A stretch of DNA of 34,690 nucleotides from Candidatus Faecimonas gallistercoris (GTDB lineage Bacteria > Bacillota_I > Bacilli_A > RF39 > UBA660). The notes below the pieces were generated by a model. That model did no database searches. It was not told the origin of the DNA and saw only the letters and a program-made list of their open reading frames with translations. Of this stretch, positions 15,480 through 23,886 are shown one piece after another. Where the stretch lies: the NCBI GenBank assembly GCA_018712565.1, contig DVGU01000047.1, positions 1 to 34,690 on the forward strand, given 5' to 3'. The translations under genes and the position numbers were made by a program. The stretch's first letter is position 1. Every line of letters begins with the position of its first letter.

Positions 15480-16055
15480 TTCTTTATCAAACCTTTTTTT
15501 AAAAAATAAATATAAGTGATAGAACAAAGTAACAATAATCCATAACAAGAACAATAAATTACTAAATTGAACAACAGCCAAAATCTGTTTATTTTGATAT
15601 AACATCACTGGATCAGCTAAATCAATTCTTAAAGTACCAGCAACACTTACAAACAAAGAAAAAAACAAAAACATAATCATCATACAAAAATAATTAAATA
15701 TCTTTTTAACTTTATGTACCTTTTTACTAAACATAGTATAAACAAATATAATAATTGCTAAAATAAATAGAAAGAAAAATACTACAGTAGATGGAAAATA
15801 ATAATAATCCATGACTTTCATGATAAAAGAATCAATACACGTCAAAGTATAAGAAGAAAAACAAACCATAAATAAAACAACAAAAACAAAAGACAAAATA
15901 GAAAGAATAATAGGCACAAACTTATTTTTAATTTTAATATTAACAATCACTAATACGAATAATAGGAAGAAAAACAAAAATATTTCAATAGACATAAAAG
16001 ATGAAAATAATAAATTAAAAATTATTTTCATCTTCTCAAACAGCCCTAATTCCAT
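15465..16055 (-). CDS. Multi-pass membrane protein of the adhesin-sortase operon, 196 aa
   Basis: About five membrane helices (near residues 18-37, 43-66, 85-108, 120-142, 155-178) joined by short loops; Phe/Ile/Leu-rich, basic C-terminus. No family recognised. It starts 14 bases after the sortase stop with AGGAGG seven bases before the ATG, so it is the third gene of the adhesin-sortase unit. A GTG six bases upstream is a weaker start. Role in anchoring or regulating the surface protein is only inferred from position. Confidence 0.75.
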   Translation of the reverse strand: MELGLFEKMKIIFNLLFSSFMSIEIFLFFFLLFVLVIVNIKIKNKFVPIILSILSFVFVVLFMVCFSSYTLTCIDSFIMKVMDYYYFPSTVVFFFLFILAIIIFVYTMFSKKVHKVKKIFNYFCMMIMFLFFSLFVSVAGTLRIDLADPVMLYQNKQILAVVQFSNLLFLLWIIVTLFYHLYLFFKKRFDKEKIEN

Positions 16056-16069
16056 ATACACACCTCCTA

Positions 16070-16744
16070 TTAAGATACTAATTCAGCTATATAAACAGTT
16101 TGTGTTGTATCATCATTTTTAGTACAAGTAATAAGAGTTAATGTAGTACGATTATAATTACGATAAATTGCAATCTTACCAGTTTTAGGAGCAGTATAAA
16201 TATTTACAATTTGATATTGATATCTTTTTCCACGATAGGTAACATAAGCAGAATCACCTATATTCATACGATATAAGTATGCGAAAAAAGAAATATACGC
16301 ATCACCGGAATGAGCCATCAACATTAAATTACCATTAGCAACATCAGGCATAGTAGAACCAGGTATAGTCGATACATTATACTCAATACTATTATATCTA
16401 GAATCAGTATTATAAAAACCTCTGTTTAATCCAATTTTAGGAATTTCTAAAACTCCTACATATTTACTATAATCAAGTTCTTGATCAGATTGTTGATATA
16501 CCGTACCATCAGAAACATTATCAGCAGTAGGAACAGAAATTTCATTTTGCTCTTCACTAGGTACTCCCATACCAATAATAGCAAGTTCCATATTAGCAAA
16601 AACTTGATCTTTTAAAAACACCAAATGGTTATATGAAAGAATAAATAAACCTATAAATACAAGGAAAGAGCCGATTAATAATAACTGACTCTTTTTCAAT
16701 CTTATTTTTTTATTGTTGCCTTTGTTTTGGTTTAGTATTCGCAT
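16070..16744 (-). CDS. Sortase family transpeptidase
   Basis: 224 aa. One N-terminal membrane helix (about 21-40) precedes an extracellular sortase fold beginning VGVLEIPKIGLNRGFY. The catalytic His lies in LMLMAHSGDAY and the catalytic Cys in TLTLITCTKNDDTTQTVYIA. In classical sortases an Arg follows the Cys in the next strand; here that strand reads TQTVYIA with no Arg. The gene overlaps the end of the adhesin gene by 35 bases, so the adhesin with its VPDTG signal is the likely substrate. It would link the adhesin to the cell wall. Confidence 0.92.
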   Translation of the reverse strand: MRILNQNKGNNKKIRLKKSQLLLIGSFLVFIGLFILSYNHLVFLKDQVFANMELAIIGMGVPSEEQNEISVPTADNVSDGTVYQQSDQELDYSKYVGVLEIPKIGLNRGFYNTDSRYNSIEYNVSTIPGSTMPDVANGNLMLMAHSGDAYISFFAYLYRMNIGDSAYVTYRGKRYQYQIVNIYTAPKTGKIAIYRNYNRTTLTLITCTKNDDTTQTVYIAELVS

Positions 16745-17924
16745 AAATGATACCTACTCCACACAATAATACAATTAAACCAATAAAGTAAATAGATTGT
16801 GCAAGATTCATACCAGTATCAGGTACTTCTGGAGTATAAGTAATATTTATAGGTAAATAAGCAGTATGTGGAACATCTGTAGTATATACAGTACTAACAG
16901 TTTGAGCACCAGTAGCACGATAATAATAACCTTCATATCCTCTAAACGTTCCATCTACAGCAATTTGCATATCCTTATTATCCTCAGTTACTTTATCCGC
17001 AGGAATTCTAACATAGAACTTCTCAAGACCAGTAGTATCCTCTACTTCTTGTCCTTCTTCATCGACTATAATTGTGCCATCTGGAGCACCATCAATACGA
17101 ACTTTAAAACTAACCAAATTGCTAGGTGCAGTATTTGAAACAGTGATTAATGATGTTTGATAATAACCATCATCTGTCATAGACATTTCATCATTAGCTT
17201 TTGAAATAGTCATTTGTCCATTTACAGAAGTAGCTTGTTTAGCATTTTTAACTATTGGTGCAATATAAGTATCATAAAATGTTGCAGTAGAATCTGCTTG
17301 AGTATCACTTGTGTAGCAACCATCTATATCACAAACATGATAACCATCATCATCTTCCCAATAAATACTTCTAACATCTTGCATTGTTTGAAGTTCCTCT
17401 GGTTTACCAAGGTTTTGATCAGCACCTGTTTCGTATAAATATTGCCAAATAGCAGCTTGTGTTAACCAAACTTGTACTTGATCAGGAAATTGTGTATCCT
17501 TACCATAATATTTAAAATATTCATGTGGATAAGTCTTAGCCATAGTATACAACAAACCTTGATCAGTAATAGCATCATTACTCTTAGTTAATACTGTATC
17601 CCCAGCAAAGCCAACATTTCTCTCTAAACAAAAAATTGGAATTCCTGTTGTAGACTGATATCCTTCTACAGTAAATGTTTGATTATTAGAAGCCGAACCT
17701 AATATTCTAAAATTTTCTCTTAACTGTGTAGTAAAACTATCCCCTAACCCATCCTCAGGAATAGTAACTGGCGCAGCATAAGAAACATTTCCAACTCCAA
17801 TAAGTAAGAAAGAGAAAAATGCAACTAATACCATAGAAGCTGTTAACTTCTTAGATAATTGAGATTGAAACACCTGTTGAAAAGTTGATTGTTTATTATT
17901 GTTCTTCATATATATCTTCTCCAT
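16710..17924 (-). CDS. Cys-Gln thioester-domain surface protein with VPDTG sorting signal
   Basis: 404 aa. Long signal peptide (cleavage near 50, VSYAA). The N-terminal domain has the thioester pair: Cys99 in IPIFCLERN and Gln156 in the TQAAIW motif. Such domains form an internal Cys-Gln bond that can covalently attach to host or other surface amines (known for Gram-positive adhesins). A beta-rich stalk domain spans about 235-360. The C-terminus is a sorting signal: VPDTG (367-371), a hydrophobic helix and KPKQRQQ. It starts the adhesin-sortase-membrane protein operon. The ATG at 17924 follows AAGGTGG; a second ATG 15 bases later is possible. Confidence 0.9.
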   Translation of the reverse strand: MEKIYMKNNNKQSTFQQVFQSQLSKKLTASMVLVAFFSFLLIGVGNVSYAAPVTIPEDGLGDSFTTQLRENFRILGSASNNQTFTVEGYQSTTGIPIFCLERNVGFAGDTVLTKSNDAITDQGLLYTMAKTYPHEYFKYYGKDTQFPDQVQVWLTQAAIWQYLYETGADQNLGKPEELQTMQDVRSIYWEDDDGYHVCDIDGCYTSDTQADSTATFYDTYIAPIVKNAKQATSVNGQMTISKANDEMSMTDDGYYQTSLITVSNTAPSNLVSFKVRIDGAPDGTIIVDEEGQEVEDTTGLEKFYVRIPADKVTEDNKDMQIAVDGTFRGYEGYYYRATGAQTVSTVYTTDVPHTAYLPINITYTPEVPDTGMNLAQSIYFIGLIVLLCGVGIIYANTKPKQRQQ

Positions 17925-17946
17925 AATACACCACCTTCATATTATT

Positions 17947-17973
17947 ATTATAACATAGTTTTTACTTTTTCAA
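17947..17973 (-). promoter_or_regulatory. Probable promoter of the adhesin-sortase operon
   Basis: Minus strand TTGAAA (17968-17973) and a perfect TATAAT (17947-17952) with a short 15-base spacer, about 20 bases before the adhesin ATG. Confidence 0.55.
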
Positions 17974-17982
17974 TCTTTTTTT

Positions 17983-19209
17983 TTATTTTATTACAAAAAT
18001 GTCTTCTATACCTTGTAAATGAGGTGCTTTCGTATAATAAATTTTAGCTAAAGAATCCCCTTTTTTTACACTATCACCTACTTGAACTAATAATTCAACT
18101 CCAACTCCATAATCAATACTATCTTCCTTAGATAAACGACCAGCTCCTAATAAAACCGAAAGTTTTCCTAATTCTATAGCAGAAATAGCCTGAACTTGTC
18201 CGTCTTTAGGAGATTTTATTATCTTAGACTTTCTACTAGCAGAAAGTTTATCCAAATCACCATGTTGTGCTTCCACAAGTTCTAAGAACTTTTGATAAGC
18301 ATTTCCAGACTCAATAGTTTCCCTAACCATATCTATAGCATTCGCTTTAGAAACTCCTTTTGCCATACATATCATTTCACTAGCAAGTTCCAAACATAAT
18401 TGAGTTAAATTATTATCTTTCTCTTCTCCTTTTAAAATTTTAATAGCTTCCATTACTTCCAAACTATTACCAATACAATACCCTAGAGGTGTATTCATAT
18501 CACTAATAATAGTATGTACCTCTTTTTGGTAAATATCTCCTATTTTAATTACTAAATCGCTTAACTTTTGAGCATCTTCCTTTGTTTGTAAAAGGGCACC
18601 ATTCCCAACTTTAATATCAATTAATATCTTATCAGTTCCTCCAGCAATTTTTTTACTCATAATACTAGAAGCAATAAGCGGAATAGAAGAGACTGTCCCT
18701 GTAACATCACGTAAAGCATATATCTTCTTATCCATAGGTGCAAGACTAGCTGTTTGCCCAGTAATAACAATACCAATATTCTGAACTTGATACATTACTT
18801 CTTCTTCAGATAAATCAACTCGAAATCCAGGAATACTTTCTAATTTATCAATCGTACCACCAGTATATCCCAGTCCTCTACCACTCATTTTTAAAATTGG
18901 AATCCCAACACTCGCAACAATAGGAGCAATAATTAAAGTTGTCTTATCCCCAATTCCACCAGTAGAATGTTTATCTACAGTAGTAGTATTTAAAAAACTT
19001 AAATCTAAAGTATCACCACTATCAATAAATACTTTCGTTAAAGCAAAAGTTTCCTCATCACTCATTCCTTGAATACAAATAGCCATAAGTAAACTGGCCA
19101 TCTGATAATCTTTAACTTTTCCCTCTAAATAACCATTAAAAAACCAATCTAATTCATGAAAAGATAACTCCTTACCCAATCTCTTTTTATTTATAATATC
19201 AACAATCAT
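17983..19209 (-). CDS. pdp: Pyrimidine-nucleoside phosphorylase
   Basis: 408 aa. The phosphate and nucleoside loops are clear: VDKHSTGGIGDKTTL and the signature SGRGLGYTGGTIDKLESIPG. The C-terminal domain (about 330-405, QVQAISAIELGKLSVLLGAG) is the third domain of thymidine/pyrimidine-nucleoside phosphorylases. It splits uridine, thymidine or deoxyuridine with phosphate into base and (deoxy)ribose 1-phosphate. It overlaps the acetyltransferase stop by an ATGA, and AAAGGAG precedes the ATG. No other nucleoside-salvage gene is adjacent. deoA is an alternative name. Confidence 0.95.
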   Translation of the reverse strand: MIVDIINKKRLGKELSFHELDWFFNGYLEGKVKDYQMASLLMAICIQGMSDEETFALTKVFIDSGDTLDLSFLNTTTVDKHSTGGIGDKTTLIIAPIVASVGIPILKMSGRGLGYTGGTIDKLESIPGFRVDLSEEEVMYQVQNIGIVITGQTASLAPMDKKIYALRDVTGTVSSIPLIASSIMSKKIAGGTDKILIDIKVGNGALLQTKEDAQKLSDLVIKIGDIYQKEVHTIISDMNTPLGYCIGNSLEVMEAIKILKGEEKDNNLTQLCLELASEMICMAKGVSKANAIDMVRETIESGNAYQKFLELVEAQHGDLDKLSASRKSKIIKSPKDGQVQAISAIELGKLSVLLGAGRLSKEDSIDYGVGVELLVQVGDSVKKGDSLAKIYYTKAPHLQGIEDIFVIK

Positions 19210-19607
19210 AAAATCTCCTTTCGAAACACCGTAGTTTCACGAACTTGAAATCCTAATTTATGATATAAATGGTGAGCCACAACTCTAGAAGGATTAGATG
19301 TCAATTCTAAATAAGAAACCCCTTCTTCCTTGCAAATAGAAAAGATTCTATCAAACAATTTAGTAGCAACATGTTGATTACGATAATTAGGGTGAGTACA
19401 AACATAATTAACATAAAAATATTTTTGACACCGAATAGAATCATAAAGAGGATTAAGCATCAAATAACCAATAACATTCTCTCCATCAATTGCAAGAAGC
19501 TCAAAATTAGAACTTAACTCTTTATCTTTTTTACTTACATGAAAAGCCTCTTCTAATAAAATATTTAAAGAATCAAAATACTTCTCTTCATACATTTTTA
19601 TTTCCAT
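19206..19607 (-). CDS. GNAT-family N-acetyltransferase
   Basis: 133 aa, the normal size for a single GNAT domain. The acetyl-CoA loop is HPNYRNQHVATKLFDRI, preceded by the strand FYVNYVCT; the last strand-helix reads HHLYHKLGFQVRET. Substrate unknown. It is the first gene of a two-gene unit with pdp (four-base overlap, TGA stop). A perfect 12-base palindrome AATACTAGTATT lies in the 67-base gap upstream and may be an operator. Confidence 0.88.
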   Translation of the reverse strand: MEIKMYEEKYFDSLNILLEEAFHVSKKDKELSSNFELLAIDGENVIGYLMLNPLYDSIRCQKYFYVNYVCTHPNYRNQHVATKLFDRIFSICKEEGVSYLELTSNPSRVVAHHLYHKLGFQVRETTVFRKEIL

Positions 19608-19674
19608 AACATCCCTACCTTATCTAGTATTAATAATAACAAAAAAAAAATACAAATACTAGTATTTTCAAAAA

Positions 19675-20544
19675 TTATTTTTTCTCTAAAACCTTTACAT
19701 AACCAATAGGAGAATGAGAATTAGGAATAGCAACCAAGCGATATTCTTCTGCTAAATTAAAAACATCATCCCCCAAATACTCATTAACAGATTTCTCATG
19801 AAATATTTTATACACTTTATCCATAACATCCCAGTCATCCAATCGAATAAACTCAAACATATCTTCCAAACTAACATTACTTCCTGTAACTGGATTAAGC
19901 ATCCCAATTCTACTTAAATTAATATTAAATGCCGCTAAAAAATATAAATGAGTTAAACTCTTAATATCCAAATCTTTGGTAAAAAAATCATTCTTATAAT
20001 ATTTATCAGTAAGAAAAGATTGATCACCTAAAGAACTAGAAATCATAATTGACCGATATTGATCTACTTGCAACCCATCATAATCAATAAATTGTACTTG
20101 AAAATCATCCTTATCTTTAGAAATAAAAATATTATCACAAGTGCATAAATCTGGAAAAACAATATTAGAAGTATTACGTACAGGCTTTTCAATAGCAGCA
20201 TAAACCTTTGCATATTGATACAAATCTGTATACTCCAAATAGGATAAAGAACTATCATAAAAAGAATAAGGAACTCCCTTAGCACTAGGTAAAGTATATC
20301 CAAAAAATCTCCCATTCAAATAACTTGCCGAAGTAGGAATTAATATTTCAGGAGCAGAAGATACATTAGTAGCATTTAATATCTTATTTTCTAAATTTAC
20401 CCCTACTGAACTCATCATTTCTATATATGTTGGATGAAAAGATTTAAGAACCTCTCCATTATCTAACTTATATACAGTATTATACCCAGTAGATAAAACT
20501 TCAAATTTTTTTAATTGTTCCAAAGAAAATTCTCTTTTTTCCAT
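19675..20544 (-). CDS. Protein-kinase-like fold protein, 289 aa
   Basis: Kinase-fold landmarks in order: a Gly/Thr turn VLSTGYNTVYKLDNG, Lys34 in EVLKSF (the ATP Lys), Glu52 in ENKILNA, a catalytic loop PDLCTCDNIFIS (D132, N138) and a metal site FIDYDGLQ (D154 or D156). The His of HRD is replaced by Phe/Pro, and there is no activation-loop or APE motif. This suggests a small-molecule or atypical kinase rather than a Hanks kinase. No membrane segment. Neighbours (ssb, GNAT) give no substrate hint. Confidence 0.7.
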   Translation of the reverse strand: MEKREFSLEQLKKFEVLSTGYNTVYKLDNGEVLKSFHPTYIEMMSSVGVNLENKILNATNVSSAPEILIPTSASYLNGRFFGYTLPSAKGVPYSFYDSSLSYLEYTDLYQYAKVYAAIEKPVRNTSNIVFPDLCTCDNIFISKDKDDFQVQFIDYDGLQVDQYRSIMISSSLGDQSFLTDKYYKNDFFTKDLDIKSLTHLYFLAAFNINLSRIGMLNPVTGSNVSLEDMFEFIRLDDWDVMDKVYKIFHEKSVNEYLGDDVFNLAEEYRLVAIPNSHSPIGYVKVLEKK

Positions 20545-20576
20545 AAAACCTTCCTCCCCATAAAAAGTCTAACAAA

Positions 20577-20614
20577 AAAGAAAAGGATATGCAATAATAC
20601 AATTATACATTTTC
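20577..20614 (-). terminator. Probable terminator at the end of ssb
   Basis: On the minus strand AAAAGGA and TCCTTTT flank a 25-base partly self-complementary loop and are followed by CTTTTTTG; the ssb stop lies in the loop. Confidence 0.45.
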
Positions 20615-20947
20615 CTTTTCCTCTTTACTTTTAGACGACGATAAAAATGTAACCTTCTCACCAACCACCTCCATAACATTTTCTTTTTTATCATTCTTTT
20701 CAACAATTCTAGACTGGAGCCTTCCTTTTAGTCCGACAATATCCCCCTTACGACAGTACTCTTTTGTATTCTTAGCAACATTATCCCAAACAATACAACG
20801 AATAAAATCAGTATCATAAGTACCTTCCATATTTTTAAAACTTCTAGGAATTGCTAAAGTTATTGACAAAAACTTCTTATTAGAATCACTCGTTTTTAAC
20901 TCCAAATCATATACAATTCTACCAACCAAGACAACCTGATTTAACAT
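20603..20947 (-). CDS. ssb: Short single-stranded DNA-binding protein (SsbB-like)
   Basis: 114 aa. MLNQVVLVGRIVYDLELK, the block LAIPRSFKN and VWDNVAKNTKEYCRKGDIVGL are OB-fold signatures of bacterial SSB, and GRLQSRIVEKN follows. The protein ends in SKSKEEKENV and lacks the acidic C-terminal tip (DDDIPF-type) that recruits other proteins in the housekeeping SSB. Length and start match B. subtilis SsbB, which protects incoming DNA in competence. So this is probably a second, accessory SSB. AAAGGAGGTG precedes the ATG. Confidence 0.9.
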   Translation of the reverse strand: MLNQVVLVGRIVYDLELKTSDSNKKFLSITLAIPRSFKNMEGTYDTDFIRCIVWDNVAKNTKEYCRKGDIVGLKGRLQSRIVEKNDKKENVMEVVGEKVTFLSSSKSKEEKENV

Positions 20948-21035
20948 ATATCACCTCCTTTCACAGCTATCATAAAAAAAGAAAGTAAAAAAAACAAACA
21001 ACAAAATATAGAGAACCAAAAACAAAAACAACCAA

Positions 21036-21070
21036 AAAAAAGAGATTCTTCTAAAGAATATATCTCTTTT
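21036..21070 (-). terminator. Terminator after sufS
   Basis: Minus-strand hairpin AAAGAGAT...ATCTCTTT with an inner TTCTT/AGAA pair, followed by eight T. It lies about 40 bases after the sufS stop. Confidence 0.75.
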
Positions 21071-21106
21071 AAAGCAGAAATAATATTAATTTATTAACTT
21101 TCAATA

Positions 21107-22306
21107 TTATAAAGCAACTTTAAAAACGTCTTTACACTTTTTCAAAGCTTCAACCAATAAATCAATTTCTTCCTTAGTATTATAAAAATAAAAACTAATT
21201 CGGACTGTAGAAGGAATCTCTAAATCTTCTTTTAACATCTTACTACAATGATTCCCTGACCTAACACAAATATGAAAAGTATTCAAATATTTTGCAACAT
21301 CCATACTAGAAACACCATCAATGTTAAAAGCTAAAATACCACTCTCAGAATCACGATTATACAAAATAATAGATGGAATATCATCAAGCTTAGAAATCAA
21401 ATACTTCTTTAAATCATACTCATATTGATGAATAACTTCTAAATCAATTTGATTTAAATATTCAATAGCAGCTTTTAACCCTAAAACCTCTGCTATAGGA
21501 GGTGTCCCAGCTTCAAACAAAACAGGGGCTTCTTTCAAAGTATAATGACCTATACTATCAAAAGACAAGTTCATCCCTCCACCATAGAATATTGGATACA
21601 TCTCCTGCAACCATTTCTGCTTTACCACTAAAACTCCAACTCCAGTAGGAGCACACATTTTATGACCAGAAAAACTTAAAAAATCTATATTATTCTTTAA
21701 AAAATCTATCTTCAGATGTGGTACACTTTGAGCTCCATCTACATGAAAAAGAATTTTCTTTTCACAACAAAGTTTTCCAATACTAAAAATATCCCTCACA
21801 TCACCAATAACATTAGTTACCTGAGCAATAGAAATTACTTTTGTCTTATTCGTAATAGATTTTTCAACATTATAATAAGTTAAGGAATAAGATTCATCCA
21901 AGGGAATAAATTTAACTACAATCCCAATTTCCTCTGCTAAACGAAACCAAGGCAAAATATTAGAAGCATGCTCAGCTTTAGATAATAATACTTCATCGCC
22001 TTCTTTTAAATGATATTTCATAAATCCAAAAACAACCAAATTAATGGAATGTGTAGCCCCACTAGTAAAAATAATTTCTTTTGCACTATCACAATGTACA
22101 AAATCTCTAACAACAAACCTAGCAGAGTCATATAAATAATCTGTAATAATTGAACTATCATAAACACCACGATGAATATTAGCCGTATAATAATTAAAAT
22201 AATCATCAACCGCATTAATAACACAACTCGGTTTTAACGTAGTAGCAGCATTATCAAAATAAATAATATCCTTATTTTTAAGAATAGGAAAATCTTCTTG
22301 TCTCAT
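21107..22306 (-). CDS. sufS: SufS-type cysteine desulfurase
   Basis: 399 aa PLP enzyme that takes sulfur from cysteine for Fe-S clusters and other thio-compounds. IYFDNAATTLKPSCVINA begins the fold; PLP Lys lies in LSFSGHKMCAPTGVG; HVDGAQSVPHLKID holds the Asp and His that contact PLP. The sulfur-carrying Cys is in VRSGNHCSKML, the SufS-type short loop. No sufU, sufB, sufC or sufD is adjacent, so it stands alone here, with its own palindrome-bearing upstream region. Confidence 0.93.
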   Translation of the reverse strand: MRQEDFPILKNKDIIYFDNAATTLKPSCVINAVDDYFNYYTANIHRGVYDSSIITDYLYDSARFVVRDFVHCDSAKEIIFTSGATHSINLVVFGFMKYHLKEGDEVLLSKAEHASNILPWFRLAEEIGIVVKFIPLDESYSLTYYNVEKSITNKTKVISIAQVTNVIGDVRDIFSIGKLCCEKKILFHVDGAQSVPHLKIDFLKNNIDFLSFSGHKMCAPTGVGVLVVKQKWLQEMYPIFYGGGMNLSFDSIGHYTLKEAPVLFEAGTPPIAEVLGLKAAIEYLNQIDLEVIHQYEYDLKKYLISKLDDIPSIILYNRDSESGILAFNIDGVSSMDVAKYLNTFHICVRSGNHCSKMLKEDLEIPSTVRISFYFYNTKEEIDLLVEALKKCKDVFKVAL

Positions 22307-22320
22307 AGTTTCACCCCATT

Positions 22321-22335
22321 AAGATATAATATCTT
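22321..22335. promoter_or_regulatory. Palindrome upstream of sufS
   Basis: AAGATATAATATCTT is a perfect 7-1-7 palindrome 15 bases before the sufS ATG, just ahead of the GGGGTGA ribosome site. It could be an operator. No regulator can be named. Confidence 0.4.
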
Positions 22336-22376
22336 ATGTAACGGACAAAAAAACAACTATAATATTAAACTAGACA

Positions 22377-22403
22377 AAAAGAAAAAGTATCATTTGATAC
22401 TTT
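22377..22403 (-). terminator. Terminator after the 448-aa gene
   Basis: Minus-strand stem AAAGTATCA/TGATACTTT with a very small loop, followed by TTCTTTTT; it overlaps the stop codon. Confidence 0.75.
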
Positions 22404-23748
22404 AAGCAACCTTTTGAAATCGAGAAACATCCTCCGTTGGAGAATCAGAAATAGCCAATACTTTTTTCATCTCCTCAAATCCTTGTACCATATGTAAATT
22501 AGTTTGCCTTAAAGTCTGATTTTCCTCTTTAAGACGAGTAACTTCTAAAGCTAAGTTCTGATTTTCCTTTTCTACTTCTTCAAAATGCTGTAATTGACTT
22601 TCATATTTTTCCTTTAAGCTTTTTAACTCTTTATTTTCTTTAACAATTCCACCAACAGCTTCTACTATATTACCAATACTAGCCTCTTCTTTATCAATCA
22701 TAGAAGATTGATTAATATCAGTAGTATCAATTCCTTGAGATTCTTTCTTATCATCCACAGAAGTAGTAGACTCAAAAATAGAATCAGGTTCCACTTCAGG
22801 TAAAGGAGTTATTTCACTAGTTTGAACAGAAGGAACAATATTCTTATTCTCCTCAACAGAAATAATCTCTTCTTCATGATTCTCATCAGACGGAATAGTC
22901 CCAGAATCTTCTAAATTCTTTATATTCTCTTTTGCATCCAAAGAAAGAGGTTCATTTTCTTGATTATTACCAATAGAATTATCCGGAGCAACAGTAACCG
23001 CAGAATTTAAAGCATTATCAATCGTCTCTTTAGGAACAGAAACATTACTGACATCTAAAGAATTTGTCTGAGGAGCAACATCAGGTGTAATTACTTCTTC
23101 CACTGTTTTCTCAACATTATTTCCCATCAAACTAGCACTTTTTACAGGTGCATTAAATGGATATTCAAAAACAGAATCAGTAGGAACATTAGTACTACAA
23201 TAAAATGAATCATCAGTCATCCCAATAAAACTATAATATTGATTATCAAAAAGATTCTTTCCGTCTAAAGTATAAACCGTTCCCTCAGATAATAAATCAT
23301 TCAAAATAAATTTTCCAGTGTTTTTCATCACTTTATTTAATTTTTCTTTAATACTAGCATTAGAATTAACCATTCTCTCAGCCGCCGTTGGATCACTACG
23401 AGAAGCAATAGCATCCAAAACAGTTTGCGTATGAGCCTCAGTCCTAACCACTAACAAATATTTATCATCAATAATTTTAATTGTTTTATTTTCAAAAGGT
23501 ATAATAACATCGCCATTTTTATTAATAAGGCCAAGATGAGCCCTAGGAATACTAGAATCAATTGCCTCTTTTAATACAGTTGATGCAATAAAACAACCAT
23601 TATCTAACTTTTTATCATTTAAAAGATAATATACTTCTTGTTTTCCACCTTGAACAACAGTCGCAAAATCACAAAAAAGATTATCTTGACCATTATAAGC
23701 AGAAACCTTTCCTCTATCAAATGTAACTTGTCTTTCCTCTTGCATCAT
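22402..23748 (-). CDS. Unrecognised protein with acidic linker and C-terminal coiled coil
   Basis: 448 aa. Residues 1-210 form a globular domain with a beta-rich start (QVTFDRGKVSAYNGQDNLFC) and a block VVRTEAHTQTVLDAIASRS; no family recognised. Residues about 215-370 are acidic, Ser/Thr/Val/Pro-rich and disordered-looking. Residues about 375-435 are a strong coiled coil (KSLKEKYESQLQHFEEVE, EVTRLKEENQTLRQ). No signal peptide or membrane helix. AGGCGGTG precedes the double ATG, and a good sigma-A promoter lies upstream. A scaffold or structural role in the cytoplasm is a guess from architecture. Confidence 0.8.
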   Translation of the reverse strand: MMQEERQVTFDRGKVSAYNGQDNLFCDFATVVQGGKQEVYYLLNDKKLDNGCFIASTVLKEAIDSSIPRAHLGLINKNGDVIIPFENKTIKIIDDKYLLVVRTEAHTQTVLDAIASRSDPTAAERMVNSNASIKEKLNKVMKNTGKFILNDLLSEGTVYTLDGKNLFDNQYYSFIGMTDDSFYCSTNVPTDSVFEYPFNAPVKSASLMGNNVEKTVEEVITPDVAPQTNSLDVSNVSVPKETIDNALNSAVTVAPDNSIGNNQENEPLSLDAKENIKNLEDSGTIPSDENHEEEIISVEENKNIVPSVQTSEITPLPEVEPDSIFESTTSVDDKKESQGIDTTDINQSSMIDKEEASIGNIVEAVGGIVKENKELKSLKEKYESQLQHFEEVEKENQNLALEVTRLKEENQTLRQTNLHMVQGFEEMKKVLAISDSPTEDVSRFQKVA

Positions 23749-23783
23749 TACACACCGCCTTATTATACTCTTAATCATCTATA

Positions 23784-23812
23784 ATGATATCACATTCATA
23801 CTCAGAAAACAA
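23784..23812 (-). promoter_or_regulatory. SigA promoter of the 448-aa gene
   Basis: Minus strand TTGTTT (23807-23812), 17-base spacer, TATCAT (23784-23789). Confidence 0.6.
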
Positions 23813-23842
23813 CTACTTTCCACATAAATTTCTAAAATAAAA

Positions 23843-23871
23843 TTGCAAAAAAACAAAGAAAAAGTTACAAT
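23843..23871 (+). promoter_or_regulatory. SigA promoter of the 251-aa gene
   Basis: Plus strand TTGCAA (23843-23848), 17-base spacer, TACAAT (23866-23871), 15 bases before the ATG. Divergent from the promoter at 23784-23812. Confidence 0.7.
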
Positions 23872-23886
23872 AATAATGGTGGTAAA

